Positions 46,149 to 54,477 of a stretch of DNA of 64,000 nt are shown piece after piece. The notes beneath the pieces were generated by a model. It saw only the letters and a list, made by a program, of their open reading frames with translations. It did not search any database and had not been told where the DNA came from. The DNA comes from Anaerolineales bacterium (GTDB lineage: Bacteria; Chloroflexota; Anaerolineae; Anaerolineales; Villigracilaceae). Every line of letters begins with the position of its first letter. The stretch's first letter is position 1. Location of the stretch: NCBI GenBank assembly GCA_014379595.1, contig JACMLM010000021.1, positions 1-64,000 of the forward strand, read 5' to 3'. The translations under genes were made by a program, and so were the position numbers.

Positions 46149-47072
46149 TTATCGATCTAATACTCTTAACAAGATAACCCCTAGCAATAACAATAAACTT
46201 CCTCCTAATTGCGTCCCAGTTAATATTTCCCTCAAAAACAGATACGACCAAATCGCTGTGAAGATGGGCTCGAGTGTAGCGATCAAATTTGCGACTGTTG
46301 GCGAAAGATAACGCATACTTAATGTGTAGAGTCCAAAACCGCCTAAACTTGGTGCTACGGCGAGGAAAAACAAAATTCCCCAACCCGAAGCTGAATTTCC
46401 AAGCCAAAGCATATCAGCAAGCGGAACTTTGCCTGTAATAAGCAGATCATTACCAATGTTGAATAAAAACAAAAAGAAACTGGCTGCAGCAAAACTGTAT
46501 AGAAGTGCAGTCCATGAATCAATTTTTTTATCTGTAGCTGCTTTGCCCTCGAGATTGTAAAAGGCAAAAAGCAAACCAGTGAGCAAGCCAAAAATAATAC
46601 CTGCTGGATTTAATTTCCATGCTGCGGGATCGTGCGCGCCAGCGACGAAGATCGTACCAATAAAACTCAATGCAATCGAAATGATTTTTACTTTACTAAA
46701 TGTCTCTTTGAAAACAATACGGCTTAAGATTGCAGTCATTGCGGGTGAGGAAAATGCCAGGACGGTAGCAACAGCTGCCCCGTTATATTGAACCGAGAAT
46801 GTCCATAATGAGTTGAAGATTGCAAGCGTGAGTCCATATAGAATGATAAATCCCCAATGTATGCGGTCAAGGAAAAATCTTGCGCGGCTGAAGATCAATA
46901 AGCCAACTAACATCCCGAATGAAATGAACAGGTCACGCCAGAAGGCGAGTACAAGCGAAGGCAATAAGTATGTTTTGCTGAGATAACTGATAAGTGGGCC
47001 AGTAGTTGACCAGAGCACAGTAGCAACGAGCGCGATGATAAATCCTTGTGAGGATCGGGATGATGATTTCAT
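46149..47072 (-). CDS. EamA/DMT-family transporter
   Basis: 307 aa, ten membrane spans in two EamA repeats of about 140 residues. Landmarks are T-V-L-W-S-T-T-G-P near the start, A-L-S-F-I-G-T at the end of repeat one, and L-E-P-I-F-T-A-I-W-S-Y near the C-terminus. The family exports amino acids or other metabolites; the substrate cannot be told. A 32-bp palindrome lies immediately upstream. Confidence 0.9.
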   Translation of the reverse strand: MKSSSRSSQGFIIALVATVLWSTTGPLISYLSKTYLLPSLVLAFWRDLFISFGMLVGLLIFSRARFFLDRIHWGFIILYGLTLAIFNSLWTFSVQYNGAAVATVLAFSSPAMTAILSRIVFKETFSKVKIISIALSFIGTIFVAGAHDPAAWKLNPAGIIFGLLTGLLFAFYNLEGKAATDKKIDSWTALLYSFAAASFFLFLFNIGNDLLITGKVPLADMLWLGNSASGWGILFFLAVAPSLGGFGLYTLSMRYLSPTVANLIATLEPIFTAIWSYLFLREILTGTQLGGSLLLLLGVILLRVLDR

Positions 47073-47090
47073 ATATCTCCAATATTCAAA

Positions 47091-47122
47091 AAGTGACAGT
47101 CATCTTAAGATGACTGTCACTT
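47091..47122 (-). terminator. 32-bp perfect palindrome, minus-strand terminator shape
   Basis: Arms of 16 bases meet without a loop (AAGTGACAGTCATCTT and complement). On the minus strand it is followed by TTTTTGAAT. It lies 18 bases before the EamA start codon, where a terminator would need an upstream minus-strand transcript; it may instead be an attenuator or operator. Confidence 0.65.
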
Positions 47123-47261
47123 GATGTGCCCCACAGGGGTTGATTTATAGACATAATATGAAATTATACTAAAACTGGGACTCAGGTTTTCGATAAATCC
47201 ATATGCGACGCTTATAATATTAATCACTATTATCAAAAACAATACTATAAGGAGAGCTTAA

Positions 47262-47789
47262 ATGTCTGATGATCCGCGTCACAAGATGAGCCCTATCGTT
47301 TCATCTCTGATGATTTCTGCTGGAATAGTGCTTCTTTGCCATTTCCTTTTTGGGCCTTGTGGTTATGTCAGCGTTAAGTCTTCTATCAAAAACATGAATG
47401 AAATTTTTTATGGTTGGTTGGAGCTTCGAGATGCAACTATTCCTGTGTTTTCAAAAAATGGTGCGGTTACTTATGAGACAATAAAAATTATGGAAGAGTG
47501 GAGAACGCTTGCCTATAAATTGAAAGTTCCTGGTTGCTTGGCAGGCGCTCGTTCCACTTTGATCGACGCAATTGAATCGGACTATCAGACCTTTAAGCTG
47601 TCCCAAGATAGAATCACCGTAGATAAGAAGTTGGAGTACCTTTCTTCAAACGATGCCCTTTTCGTTCGTTATAAACAGCAGGTAGATTTGATTGAAGTCT
47701 GTGCGCCAACATGCAATGTGGATACGGGTTTCCCTGACTTGCTTGCAGTGCTCCATAAAATAATTCGTGGTGAAGGATGGACAAAGTAA
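47262..47789 (+). CDS. Hypothetical protein with N-terminal membrane anchor
   Basis: 175 aa. One hydrophobic segment (about 13-33, SSLMISAGIVLLCHFLF) follows a short charged N-terminus, so the protein is anchored with most of it outside. Four later Cys (about 97, 157, 161 and nearby) may form disulfides. No family recognised. AAGGAGAG precedes the ATG. A bidirectional terminator follows. Confidence 0.7.
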   Translation: MSDDPRHKMSPIVSSLMISAGIVLLCHFLFGPCGYVSVKSSIKNMNEIFYGWLELRDATIPVFSKNGAVTYETIKIMEEWRTLAYKLKVPGCLAGARSTLIDAIESDYQTFKLSQDRITVDKKLEYLSSNDALFVRYKQQVDLIEVCAPTCNVDTGFPDLLAVLHKIIRGEGWTK

Positions 47790-47840
47790 ATATGCCAGAC
47801 ACCGATTAAGCTTGAGTCTGTAAAAGACACAACCACTCAA

Positions 47841-47878
47841 AAAGAAAAAGCCACCTTAATTAAGGTGGCTTTTTCTTT
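47841..47878. terminator. Bidirectional terminator between the hypothetical gene and tRNA-Glu
   Basis: Perfect palindrome with 19-base arms (core AAAAAGCCACCTTAA). A and T runs flank it on both sides, so it can end the plus-strand gene ending at 47789 and the minus-strand tRNA. Confidence 0.92.
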
Positions 47879-47929
47879 GGACATCCCTGTTGGAGATAGT
47901 CCCTGAGAAAGAAAAACTATGTCTATAAA

Positions 47930-48005
47930 TGGTGCCCCCACGGGAATTCGAATCCCGGTTTAAGCCTTGAGAGGGCTTCGTCCTGGGCCACTAGACGATG
48001 GGGGC
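47930..48005 (-). tRNA. tRNA-Glu (anticodon CTC)
   Basis: The minus strand gives a complete cloverleaf. The acceptor stem pairs GCCCCCA with TGGGGGC. The anticodon stem AAGCC/GGCTT encloses the loop CTCTCAA with anticodon CTC. The T arm is CGGGA-TTCGAAT-TCCCG. The discriminator base is A and the 3' CCA is encoded (47930-47932). It lies 19 bases downstream of the lutBC stop codon on the same strand. Confidence 0.95.
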
Positions 48006-48024
48006 GTGAGCGGGCTGTATTCTA

Positions 48025-50022
48025 TCATCCCGAATTTGAAACGTCAACGAACACATGAATTTCCTTTGGCCCATGCACGCCAATAGTTAATGTCATTTCG
48101 ATATCTGCGGTGCGCGATGGCCCTGTGATGAAAACTGCTGCATTGGTTTCTTTGATCTGAGGCAACTTCATCGCATCTGGCAACGATGACAAAATGTTAG
48201 ATGACTTCAAAACCGCAATGTGGATTTCTGGAAGCAGTGACCCATGTAGCGGACTCCCATCTCCATCCGCGATCAAAATGGACCCGGTATCTGCCAGCCC
48301 ACAAATGGCATTCGTTACCCCGGCAAGGATTTGCGGATCTGGCTCATGAGTGAAGCCAATGTTTGCTTCTCGCAAAAGATGTTCATTCAAAGTATTTGGC
48401 TCAAGATGAATTTTATTTACATGTCTTGATATTAGAAATTCAATAATATCTCTTGTGACATTTTTCGTTTGATATACATTCCCGCTCAATGCAATAAGTT
48501 CATTTGTAAATTGTTCAACTCTCTGGAGTGCAGGAGCTTGCTCCTGCATGTTTTTTGTTTCTATATGATCTTGATGTAACTTAATATTTTGTTCTTGCGA
48601 CAGCTTGCTGTCAGATTCCAGAAAACGTTCACGAAATGTCTTCCCTACAAATCTTGGCAAGTCTTTGCTATATCCCCAACCTGTGACTGCGGGCAGACGC
48701 ATCCACTGTGAGAAAGGGGAGAAGATAAAACTTTCAAGCGCAGCGAATTTTTGTGAGGCCGTGTACAGCTTTGGGTGAGTCGCGAGGCGGGTATACATCT
48801 GCAACCCAAATTTAGTTACTGGAGATAATCCTGCTCCTGCATTAGTAATAGGTAATTGGTAATTTGGCGCTTGGCCAGCCCTTACACGCGTCAACAACTT
48901 CGGCAGGTCAATATCCACTGGACAGGCATCTTTGCAAGCGCCGCATAATGACGAAGCTTGCGCGAGTTGAACAAAATTTTCACCGAGCAATCCTGGCGAA
49001 ATGACTGAGCCAATCGGACCAGGATATGGCGCAATGGAGAGGTCGCTGCCGATGTAGGCATGGCCGCCAAGTTCGCGGAAAACGGGACAGGCATTGAGGC
49101 ACGCACCACACCGAATACAAAGCAAAGATTCTTTCAGTGGAGAATTACGCACGCGCGAACGTCCATTATCCAGGATGATGAGATGACGTTGTTGATTATT
49201 TAAAGGCCTGGTTAAGATTTGTGTATACACAGAAATCTTTTGCCCTGTTGCAGAACGCGCAAGAAGTGAAATTAAGAGTGAGAGATCATCAAGGTTGGGT
49301 ACGAGTCGTTCCATACCCATTAGCGCAATATGCACAGGCGGGATGGTCCCCACCATACGCGCGTTACCTTCGTTGGAGACAACACAAAGCGAACCGGTTT
49401 CTGCCACGCCAAAGTTGACTCCGCTGATGCCCATATCAGCAGTTAGAAAAACTTCCCGCATAATTTTGCGTGCAGTTGCGGTGAGGGTGGGAATATCTTC
49501 GGTGTAGGGGATGCCAAGCTTTTCATGAAAGAGCTGCGCCACTTGTTCTTTTCTTAAATGTGCTGCAGGTGTAATGATGTGACTCGGTTTTTCGTGACGT
49601 AACTGCACAATGTATTCGCCGAGGTCTGTTTCGACGACTTTGATTCCTTCTTTTTCGAGAGCATGATTTAATTCGATCTCTTCAGACACCATGCTCTTGG
49701 ATTTCGCAACTAAGCGTGCTGACTTTTGACGCGCAACATCCAATATTATTTGAATTGCCTCCCCTGCATCTTTCGCCCGATGGACAATTATTCCATTTTC
49801 TTCATTCTTTATAATAAACTGTGCGAGATATTCATCGAGGTGATCGATCACATCCGCGCGAACTCGATGCGCGCGTTGACGTCTCTCGCGCCAATCAGGA
49901 ATGGATTCAAATGCGAGCGCACGTCCTTTCAAACGCCTCTCTGTGTTGTTATCCAATGCGGTTTGCAGAGTTTCGTTATTTATTGATTCGCGAATTCGTT
50001 TGCGAAATGAAGTTGAACTCAT
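48025..50022 (-). CDS. LutB-LutC fusion, lactate utilisation iron-sulfur protein
   Basis: 665 aa. Residues about 60-290 form the LutB LUD domain (G-V-A-E-T-G-S-L). Two [4Fe-4S] motifs follow: Cys 302, 305, 308 and 312, and Cys 360, 363 and 367. Residues about 480-660 form a second LUD domain like LutC, ending with I-T-G-P-S-R-T-A-D-I-E. LutABC oxidises L-lactate to pyruvate in Bacillus; in most bacteria LutB and LutC are separate. The start overlaps the methyltransferase stop codon (ATGA). LutA is two genes upstream. Confidence 0.92.
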   Translation of the reverse strand: MSSTSFRKRIRESINNETLQTALDNNTERRLKGRALAFESIPDWRERRQRAHRVRADVIDHLDEYLAQFIIKNEENGIIVHRAKDAGEAIQIILDVARQKSARLVAKSKSMVSEEIELNHALEKEGIKVVETDLGEYIVQLRHEKPSHIITPAAHLRKEQVAQLFHEKLGIPYTEDIPTLTATARKIMREVFLTADMGISGVNFGVAETGSLCVVSNEGNARMVGTIPPVHIALMGMERLVPNLDDLSLLISLLARSATGQKISVYTQILTRPLNNQQRHLIILDNGRSRVRNSPLKESLLCIRCGACLNACPVFRELGGHAYIGSDLSIAPYPGPIGSVISPGLLGENFVQLAQASSLCGACKDACPVDIDLPKLLTRVRAGQAPNYQLPITNAGAGLSPVTKFGLQMYTRLATHPKLYTASQKFAALESFIFSPFSQWMRLPAVTGWGYSKDLPRFVGKTFRERFLESDSKLSQEQNIKLHQDHIETKNMQEQAPALQRVEQFTNELIALSGNVYQTKNVTRDIIEFLISRHVNKIHLEPNTLNEHLLREANIGFTHEPDPQILAGVTNAICGLADTGSILIADGDGSPLHGSLLPEIHIAVLKSSNILSSLPDAMKLPQIKETNAAVFITGPSRTADIEMTLTIGVHGPKEIHVFVDVSNSG

Positions 50023-50738
50023 TTTTTACCCAGAGATTTCATGCCAATATACAACCCGCGCCCATCAACGCCTTTGGGATCGTGTATCACTTTCAAGCCA
50101 GCTTTGCGAAATGCTTCGATGTAATCTTTTTTGGTGAATAAACCCAGTTGATGCTGTTCTGCGCTATATTGAATTCCCTTTGGTGTGCCGATCAAGTATT
50201 GGAAATCGAGTATGGAAATATTTTCTTTGCGTGAACTATGACTCATACGGGTGATCTTTAGATCAGGTTTGTTAACATGGATAGTAAAGACGCCGCCAGT
50301 ATGCCACTCACTTGGCGAAAACCAGGGTTCGATCAACACCACTCCACCAGGCAGAAGATGTTCTGTCATTGTTTGAATTGCCTCATTAAGGCTTGATTTT
50401 GTTTTAACATATCCAATGGAACTGAACAGAGATACGATCACATCAAATTTCTTATTTAATCTGAAATTTATCATGTCCCCTTTGTGAAAGCGGATCTTCG
50501 GATATTTCTTGCGGGCAATGGATAATATATTTGGGTCAAGATCTAATCCCTCTACTTGATAATACTTTTTAAAAAGTCCAGCATGATGACCTGTTCCACA
50601 GCCAACATCGAGTAGTGATTTACCTTGTGTATTTAAATATTTTTGAATAAGTTTGTGTGTTTTATCTGATTCTTTGGAATAATCTTTTCCCATTGAAGCA
50701 TATATTTCATCGTAGTAGCTTGCTGATGTTGAAAACAT
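50019..50738 (-). CDS. Class I SAM-dependent methyltransferase inside the lut operon
   Basis: 239 aa from the ATG at 50738 (GAGG upstream); longer frames to 50828 overlap lutA. The AdoMet motif L-D-V-G-C-G-T-G-H-H (near 44-53) and the acidic V-E-G-L-D-L-D are clear. The sequence resembles N-methyltransferases of the DesVI/TylM1 or glycine/sarcosine type (Y-Y-D-E-I-Y N-terminus; V-L-I-E-P-W-F). It starts two bases after the lutA stop and overlaps lutBC by four bases, so all three genes are one operon. Its link to lactate oxidation is unknown. Confidence 0.85.
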   Translation of the reverse strand: MFSTSASYYDEIYASMGKDYSKESDKTHKLIQKYLNTQGKSLLDVGCGTGHHAGLFKKYYQVEGLDLDPNILSIARKKYPKIRFHKGDMINFRLNKKFDVIVSLFSSIGYVKTKSSLNEAIQTMTEHLLPGGVVLIEPWFSPSEWHTGGVFTIHVNKPDLKITRMSHSSRKENISILDFQYLIGTPKGIQYSAEQHQLGLFTKKDYIEAFRKAGLKVIHDPKGVDGRGLYIGMKSLGKK

Positions 50739-50740
50739 AC

Positions 50741-51466
50741 TTACCTCTGATTGAGAACTTCTGCAATATGAACAACTGTTTGTTTTTTCTTCTGGCGATT
50801 CAATCCGCCTGCAATATGCATGAGACAACCTGCGTCGGTGACGACTAAAGTCGGGGATTGAGTCATTTCCAAATTACTGATCTTCCTCTTCAACCATTCA
50901 GTAGACAATTCAGGGTGCTCTACAGACATGATTCCGCCAAAGCCGCAACATTCTTCGGCATGTGGTAAATCCACGAGAATTGCGCCTCTCACATTTGCTA
51001 ATAATTCGCGTGGTTGTTTGTCCACGTTGATGCCTCTTAAAGTGTGACAAGTTGGGTGGTAAGTTAATGTCCCATCCCAGCGAGCACCAACATCAGTTAC
51101 ACCTAATTTATCAACAATATATTCGGTGAATTCATATACTCGTTCTGATAATGCTTTTGCGCGCGGATACCAAACTGAATCGCCTTCAAATAATTCGGGG
51201 TAGCTATGTCTGAAATGATAAACACATGAACCAGAGGGTGAAACAATATCCTCTTTTGTATTTTCAAAAACTTTAATAGTATGTTCTGCAATCGCACGTG
51301 CATCTTTGCGCAGACCCGCGTTGAATTGCGGTTGGCCGCAGCAGGTTTGGTCACGGGCGAAGTCCACGTCAATGCCAAGGCGGTTGAGAATCTCCACGAT
51401 GGCCTCACCAGTTTTCGGGAAGAATGAATCGGTAAGACAGGTGATGAAAAGCTGAACTTGAGCCAC
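50741..51466 (-). CDS. lutA: LutA, (Fe-S)-binding lactate utilisation protein
   Basis: 241 aa. Two CCG (Cys-Cys-Gly) motifs, T-C-C-G-Q-P near 42 and E-C-C-G-F-G near 170, bind an iron-sulfur cluster or heterodisulfide as in LutA/GlpC/HdrB proteins. Length and start match LutA. It heads the lut operon; the 5' end overlaps the opposite-strand region before the phosphorylase gene, where divergent promoters must lie. Confidence 0.9.
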   Translation of the reverse strand: MAQVQLFITCLTDSFFPKTGEAIVEILNRLGIDVDFARDQTCCGQPQFNAGLRKDARAIAEHTIKVFENTKEDIVSPSGSCVYHFRHSYPELFEGDSVWYPRAKALSERVYEFTEYIVDKLGVTDVGARWDGTLTYHPTCHTLRGINVDKQPRELLANVRGAILVDLPHAEECCGFGGIMSVEHPELSTEWLKRKISNLEMTQSPTLVVTDAGCLMHIAGGLNRQKKKQTVVHIAEVLNQR

Positions 51467-51538
51467 GAGTCCATTTTACATCCAATTCACTTATCTACCT
51501 GTTTACTTGTCTACTTCTTGCTGGTATCATTTCCCGCT

Positions 51539-53674
51539 ATGGAATTCTTATCTTCTCCCTCTCAAAAATTTGACCTGCCCAAGCGTATTGCACGCCTTGG
51601 CGAATTAGCCTTTAATTTATGGTGGACATGGCAGCCCGAAGCCGCACGCCTCTTTGGACGACTCGATTATGCTTTGTGGGAACGCCTCGGGCATAATCCG
51701 ATTCGCTTATTGCAGGAAATCGGGCGTGCACATTTAACTCAGGCCGCGAAAGATAAAGATTATCTTGCTTTATATGATTCGTTGTTTAAAAATTTCGATG
51801 CATACTTCACCAAAGAATCATGGACTCAAAAATCGCATCCCGAATTTAATAACAAACCCGTTGCATATTTTTCGATGGAGTTTGGTTTACATGAAACACT
51901 CCCAATTTATTCGGGTGGGCTTGGTGTGCTGGCGGGCGATCACTTAAAAGAATCTTCTGATCTTGGCTTGCCATTAATTGCCGTTGGATTTATGTATGGA
52001 CAGGGATATTTTTCGCAGCGTATCAGCGAAGATGGCTGGCAGGAAGCTCTGAACAACCCTGTGAAATTTGAACATCTTCCTGTTTCGCTGGTTACAAAAA
52101 ATAATAAGCCTATTACCATTCAAATCGAACTTCCAGATCGAAATATCACCGCGCAAATTTGGGAAGTGCGCGTTGGCCGAGTGCCGTTATACCTGCTCGA
52201 TTCAAATGTTGAAGGCAATGCTGATCATGATCGTTTGTTGACCGCGCGGCTTTACTGGTCTGACCTTGACCGCCGCGTGATGCAGGAAGTATTGCTTGGC
52301 GTCGGCGGTGTGCGTGCCTTACGTGCATTGGATTATTCGCCAGCAGTCTGGCACATGAATGAAGGTCACGCCTCTTTCTTAACCTTGGAGCGGGCACGTG
52401 AACTAGTGGCATCTGGTTCCACTTTTGCAGATGCTGCTAAAAAGACTCTCGGACAAAATGTTTTTACTACGCATACACCTGTCCCTGCGGGCAATGACGA
52501 ATTCCCATTATGGCTTCTCGATAAATATCTAGCCAAACTCTGGCCTGAGCTTGGACTCACACGCGAAGAATTTGTTGATATTGCCAAGCATAAGCAGGTA
52601 CATGGCGAAACGTTCTCAATGCCTATCCTTGCTTTGAGACTTTCAAATGGCAGTAATGGCGTTTCGGAATTGCATGGACAGGTCTCCCGTGAAATGTGGA
52701 AGTTCCTCTGGCCCGACCGCGAAGAGAAAGATGTTCCCATTCAATATGTCACCAACGGAGTTCACACCCGCAATTGGATGGCGCGCCGTTTAAATATTCT
52801 GCTTGAAAAACATCTCGGCTCAGATTGGTACGATAATCTTGATGATCACAAGTTGTTAAATAAGATCGATCAAATTCCAGACCCTGAATTGTGGGGAATA
52901 CGTTTGCATCTTAAACGTAAACTTGCTTTCTATATGACAGAACGCGTCCGTGATAGATGGGCGGGCGGCGGATTTCATCCTGTGCAGGTGGTTTCTTCTG
53001 GCGTGCTCATCAATCCCTACGCGTTGACCATTGGATTCGCGCGCCGCTTTGCCACGTACAAACGCGCCAACTTGATCTTCTCTGATCTGGAACGTTTGCT
53101 CGACATTATCAATCGTCCGAACATGCCTGTGCAAATTATCTTCGCTGGCAAAGCACATCCTGCCGATGAGCCTGGCAAGGAATTAATTCAAAAAGTTTAT
53201 CGAACGGTCAAAAAGGCTGAGACAGGTGGCCGTCTTGTCTTCCTCGAAGATTACGATATGAATCTTGCGCGCTATCTTGTCCAAGGCGTAGACGTGTGGA
53301 TGAACACGCCGCGCCGTCCGATGGAAGCGAGCGGCACCTCAGGCATGAAAGCTGCGATCAATGGTGCGCTTAACTTCTCTGTGCTGGATGGTTGGTGGCG
53401 TGAAGCCTACAATGAGAGGAATGGCTGGTCCATCGGTGAAGATAAGCAATATGAGTCAAATGAAATACAAGATTCGGCTGATGCTGAAGACTTGTATCAC
53501 ACCCTGGAGCATGAGATCATTCCTTTATATTACAACCGCGACCAGAAAGAGGTATCACACGAATGGATCGCGATGATGAAAGACACCATGAAAACTATCA
53601 TCCCACAATTTTCCACACGCCGCATGGTGAAGGAATATGTGGAGAAGTTCTACGCACCTGCTCTAAAGAAATAA
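51539..53674 (+). CDS. Alpha-glucan (glycogen/starch) phosphorylase, GT35 DUF3417 type
   Basis: 711 aa from the ATG at 51539; a longer start at 51458 overlaps lutA and is rejected. The N-terminal DUF3417 part (about 10-110) marks the bacterial subgroup of about 700 aa rather than the 830-aa GlgP. The C-terminal P-R-R-P-M-E-A-S-G-T-S-G-M-K-A contains the PLP-binding Lys, and Y-S-G-G-L-G-V-L-A-G-D-H-L marks the N-terminal half. It releases glucose-1-phosphate from alpha-glucans. The rhodanese gene follows after six bases. Confidence 0.93.
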   Translation: MEFLSSPSQKFDLPKRIARLGELAFNLWWTWQPEAARLFGRLDYALWERLGHNPIRLLQEIGRAHLTQAAKDKDYLALYDSLFKNFDAYFTKESWTQKSHPEFNNKPVAYFSMEFGLHETLPIYSGGLGVLAGDHLKESSDLGLPLIAVGFMYGQGYFSQRISEDGWQEALNNPVKFEHLPVSLVTKNNKPITIQIELPDRNITAQIWEVRVGRVPLYLLDSNVEGNADHDRLLTARLYWSDLDRRVMQEVLLGVGGVRALRALDYSPAVWHMNEGHASFLTLERARELVASGSTFADAAKKTLGQNVFTTHTPVPAGNDEFPLWLLDKYLAKLWPELGLTREEFVDIAKHKQVHGETFSMPILALRLSNGSNGVSELHGQVSREMWKFLWPDREEKDVPIQYVTNGVHTRNWMARRLNILLEKHLGSDWYDNLDDHKLLNKIDQIPDPELWGIRLHLKRKLAFYMTERVRDRWAGGGFHPVQVVSSGVLINPYALTIGFARRFATYKRANLIFSDLERLLDIINRPNMPVQIIFAGKAHPADEPGKELIQKVYRTVKKAETGGRLVFLEDYDMNLARYLVQGVDVWMNTPRRPMEASGTSGMKAAINGALNFSVLDGWWREAYNERNGWSIGEDKQYESNEIQDSADAEDLYHTLEHEIIPLYYNRDQKEVSHEWIAMMKDTMKTIIPQFSTRRMVKEYVEKFYAPALKK

Positions 53675-53680
53675 TTAATT

Positions 53681-54025
53681 ATGCTTCCTGAAATCACCGT
53701 CACCGAACTTGCCGAAAAACTTAAATCAGATGAAAAATTCATTTTGCTGGATGTTCGTGAACTCGCAGAGTTGGATTATGCCAAGATCGAAGATAGCAGG
53801 CTTGAGGTCGCACCGATGAGCCGTTTAGCGAGTGAAGGGCCAAGTGCATTGCCTGAGTCCGTTAAATCACACGAAGTGCCTGTATACATCATCTGTCATC
53901 ATGGAAGCCGCAGTATGCAAGTGACGGGCTGGCTGGCGCAGCAGGGATATAAAAATGTATCAAATGTGAGCGGGGGAATTGATGCGTATGCGCGTGAAGT
54001 GGATTCTTCAGTTGGGTTTTATTAA
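53681..54025 (+). CDS. Rhodanese-like sulfurtransferase
   Basis: 114 aa, single domain, the usual length. The active-site loop I-C-H-H-G-S-R-S gives catalytic Cys 72. The flanking D-V-R-E near 25 and S-G-G-I-D-A-Y-A near 100 are typical. The family moves sulfur from persulfides or thiosulfate to acceptors. It lies six bases after the phosphorylase, probably on the same transcript. A dispersed repeat follows. Confidence 0.93.
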   Translation: MLPEITVTELAEKLKSDEKFILLDVRELAELDYAKIEDSRLEVAPMSRLASEGPSALPESVKSHEVPVYIICHHGSRSMQVTGWLAQQGYKNVSNVSGGIDAYAREVDSSVGFY

Positions 54026-54037
54026 AATATATTTTTC

Positions 54038-54133
54038 CGTCATTGCGAGGAGGGTGTACTTCCCGACGAAGCAATCTCGGTGACGTTGATGGAGATTGCT
54101 TCGGGCAAGGACAAAAGCGCCCTCGCAATGACG
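54038..54133. repeat. Dispersed repeat of the CGTCATTGCGAGG...CCTCGCAATGACG type
   Basis: The ends CGTCATTGCGAGG and CCTCGCAATGACG are exact inverted repeats (13 bases). The interior contains GAAGCAATCTC and GAGATTGCTTC, an inner inverted repeat. The remainder is a 96-bp structured element downstream of the rhodanese gene. Confidence 0.85.
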
Positions 54134-54139
54134 AAAATT

Positions 54140-54314
54140 CGCTTATTAAACCAGACTGCCATCCTTTCGGATGGCAATCGTGGGGCGCTGTGGCAATTCT
54201 TCGTTAGTTCACGGAGAGGGATGCCACAGCGCTTGGTTTATTGCTACTTTTCATAAGTGACATCACCTCCTCCATTTCGTAAAATGGCGGTTAAATTGTT
54301 TGCCCCCGAGCAGT
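54140..54314 (-). ncRNA. Structured small RNA with embedded 16-codon ORF (unassigned class)
   Basis: On the minus strand a consensus promoter (TTGACA 54344-54349, 17-base spacer, CATACT 54321-54326) points to a start near 54314. The predicted RNA has a 5' hairpin CCATTT-tacg-AAATGG directly before the site GGAGGAGGTGAT, then the small ORF. It then folds as a three-way junction: closing stem TAAACCA/TGGTTTA (54234-54240 with 54147-54153), an 11-bp stem GCGCTGTGGCA (54222-54232 with 54185-54195), and an 8-bp stem TGCCATCC-GAAA-GGATGGCA (54157-54176). The GNRA loop occurs only in the minus sense. No gene follows on this strand, so it is not a normal leader. Confidence 0.6.
54204..54254 (-). CDS. 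16-residue peptide ORF in the structured RNA
   Basis: ATG at 54254 follows a near-perfect anti-SD complement (AGGAGGTGAT) with about seven bases of spacing. It encodes MKSSNKPSAVASLSVN and stops with TAA at 54204. The last codons form one strand of the 11-bp stem, so ribosome passage would melt that stem. Whether the peptide matters or only its translation is unknown. Confidence 0.4.
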   Translation of the reverse strand: MKSSNKPSAVASLSVN

Positions 54315-54320
54315 AGCGAA

Positions 54321-54349
54321 AGTATGTCACAAAATAAATCGGATGTCAA
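54321..54349 (-). promoter_or_regulatory. Promoter of the structured RNA
   Basis: TTGACA (perfect -35), 17 bases, CATACT (four of six matches to the -10 consensus), read on the minus strand. It lies 67-95 bases upstream of the small ORF. Confidence 0.65.
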
Positions 54350-54477
54350 TAGCCCAATTTTGATTCTCACAAAACTGTAATATGGCCTTTTCGCTTTCTG
54401 AAAATTTGTGATACCTTTTGAGAGCCTTCGCCAGACCAACCCGGCTATCCTTTTTGAAATTCATTTAGGAGAAAATT

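Noticed and set aside
51458-51538. Longer start of the alpha-glucan phosphorylase
   Set aside because: It overlaps the divergent lutA start and adds a non-conserved N-terminus; the ATG at 51539 begins the recognised domain.
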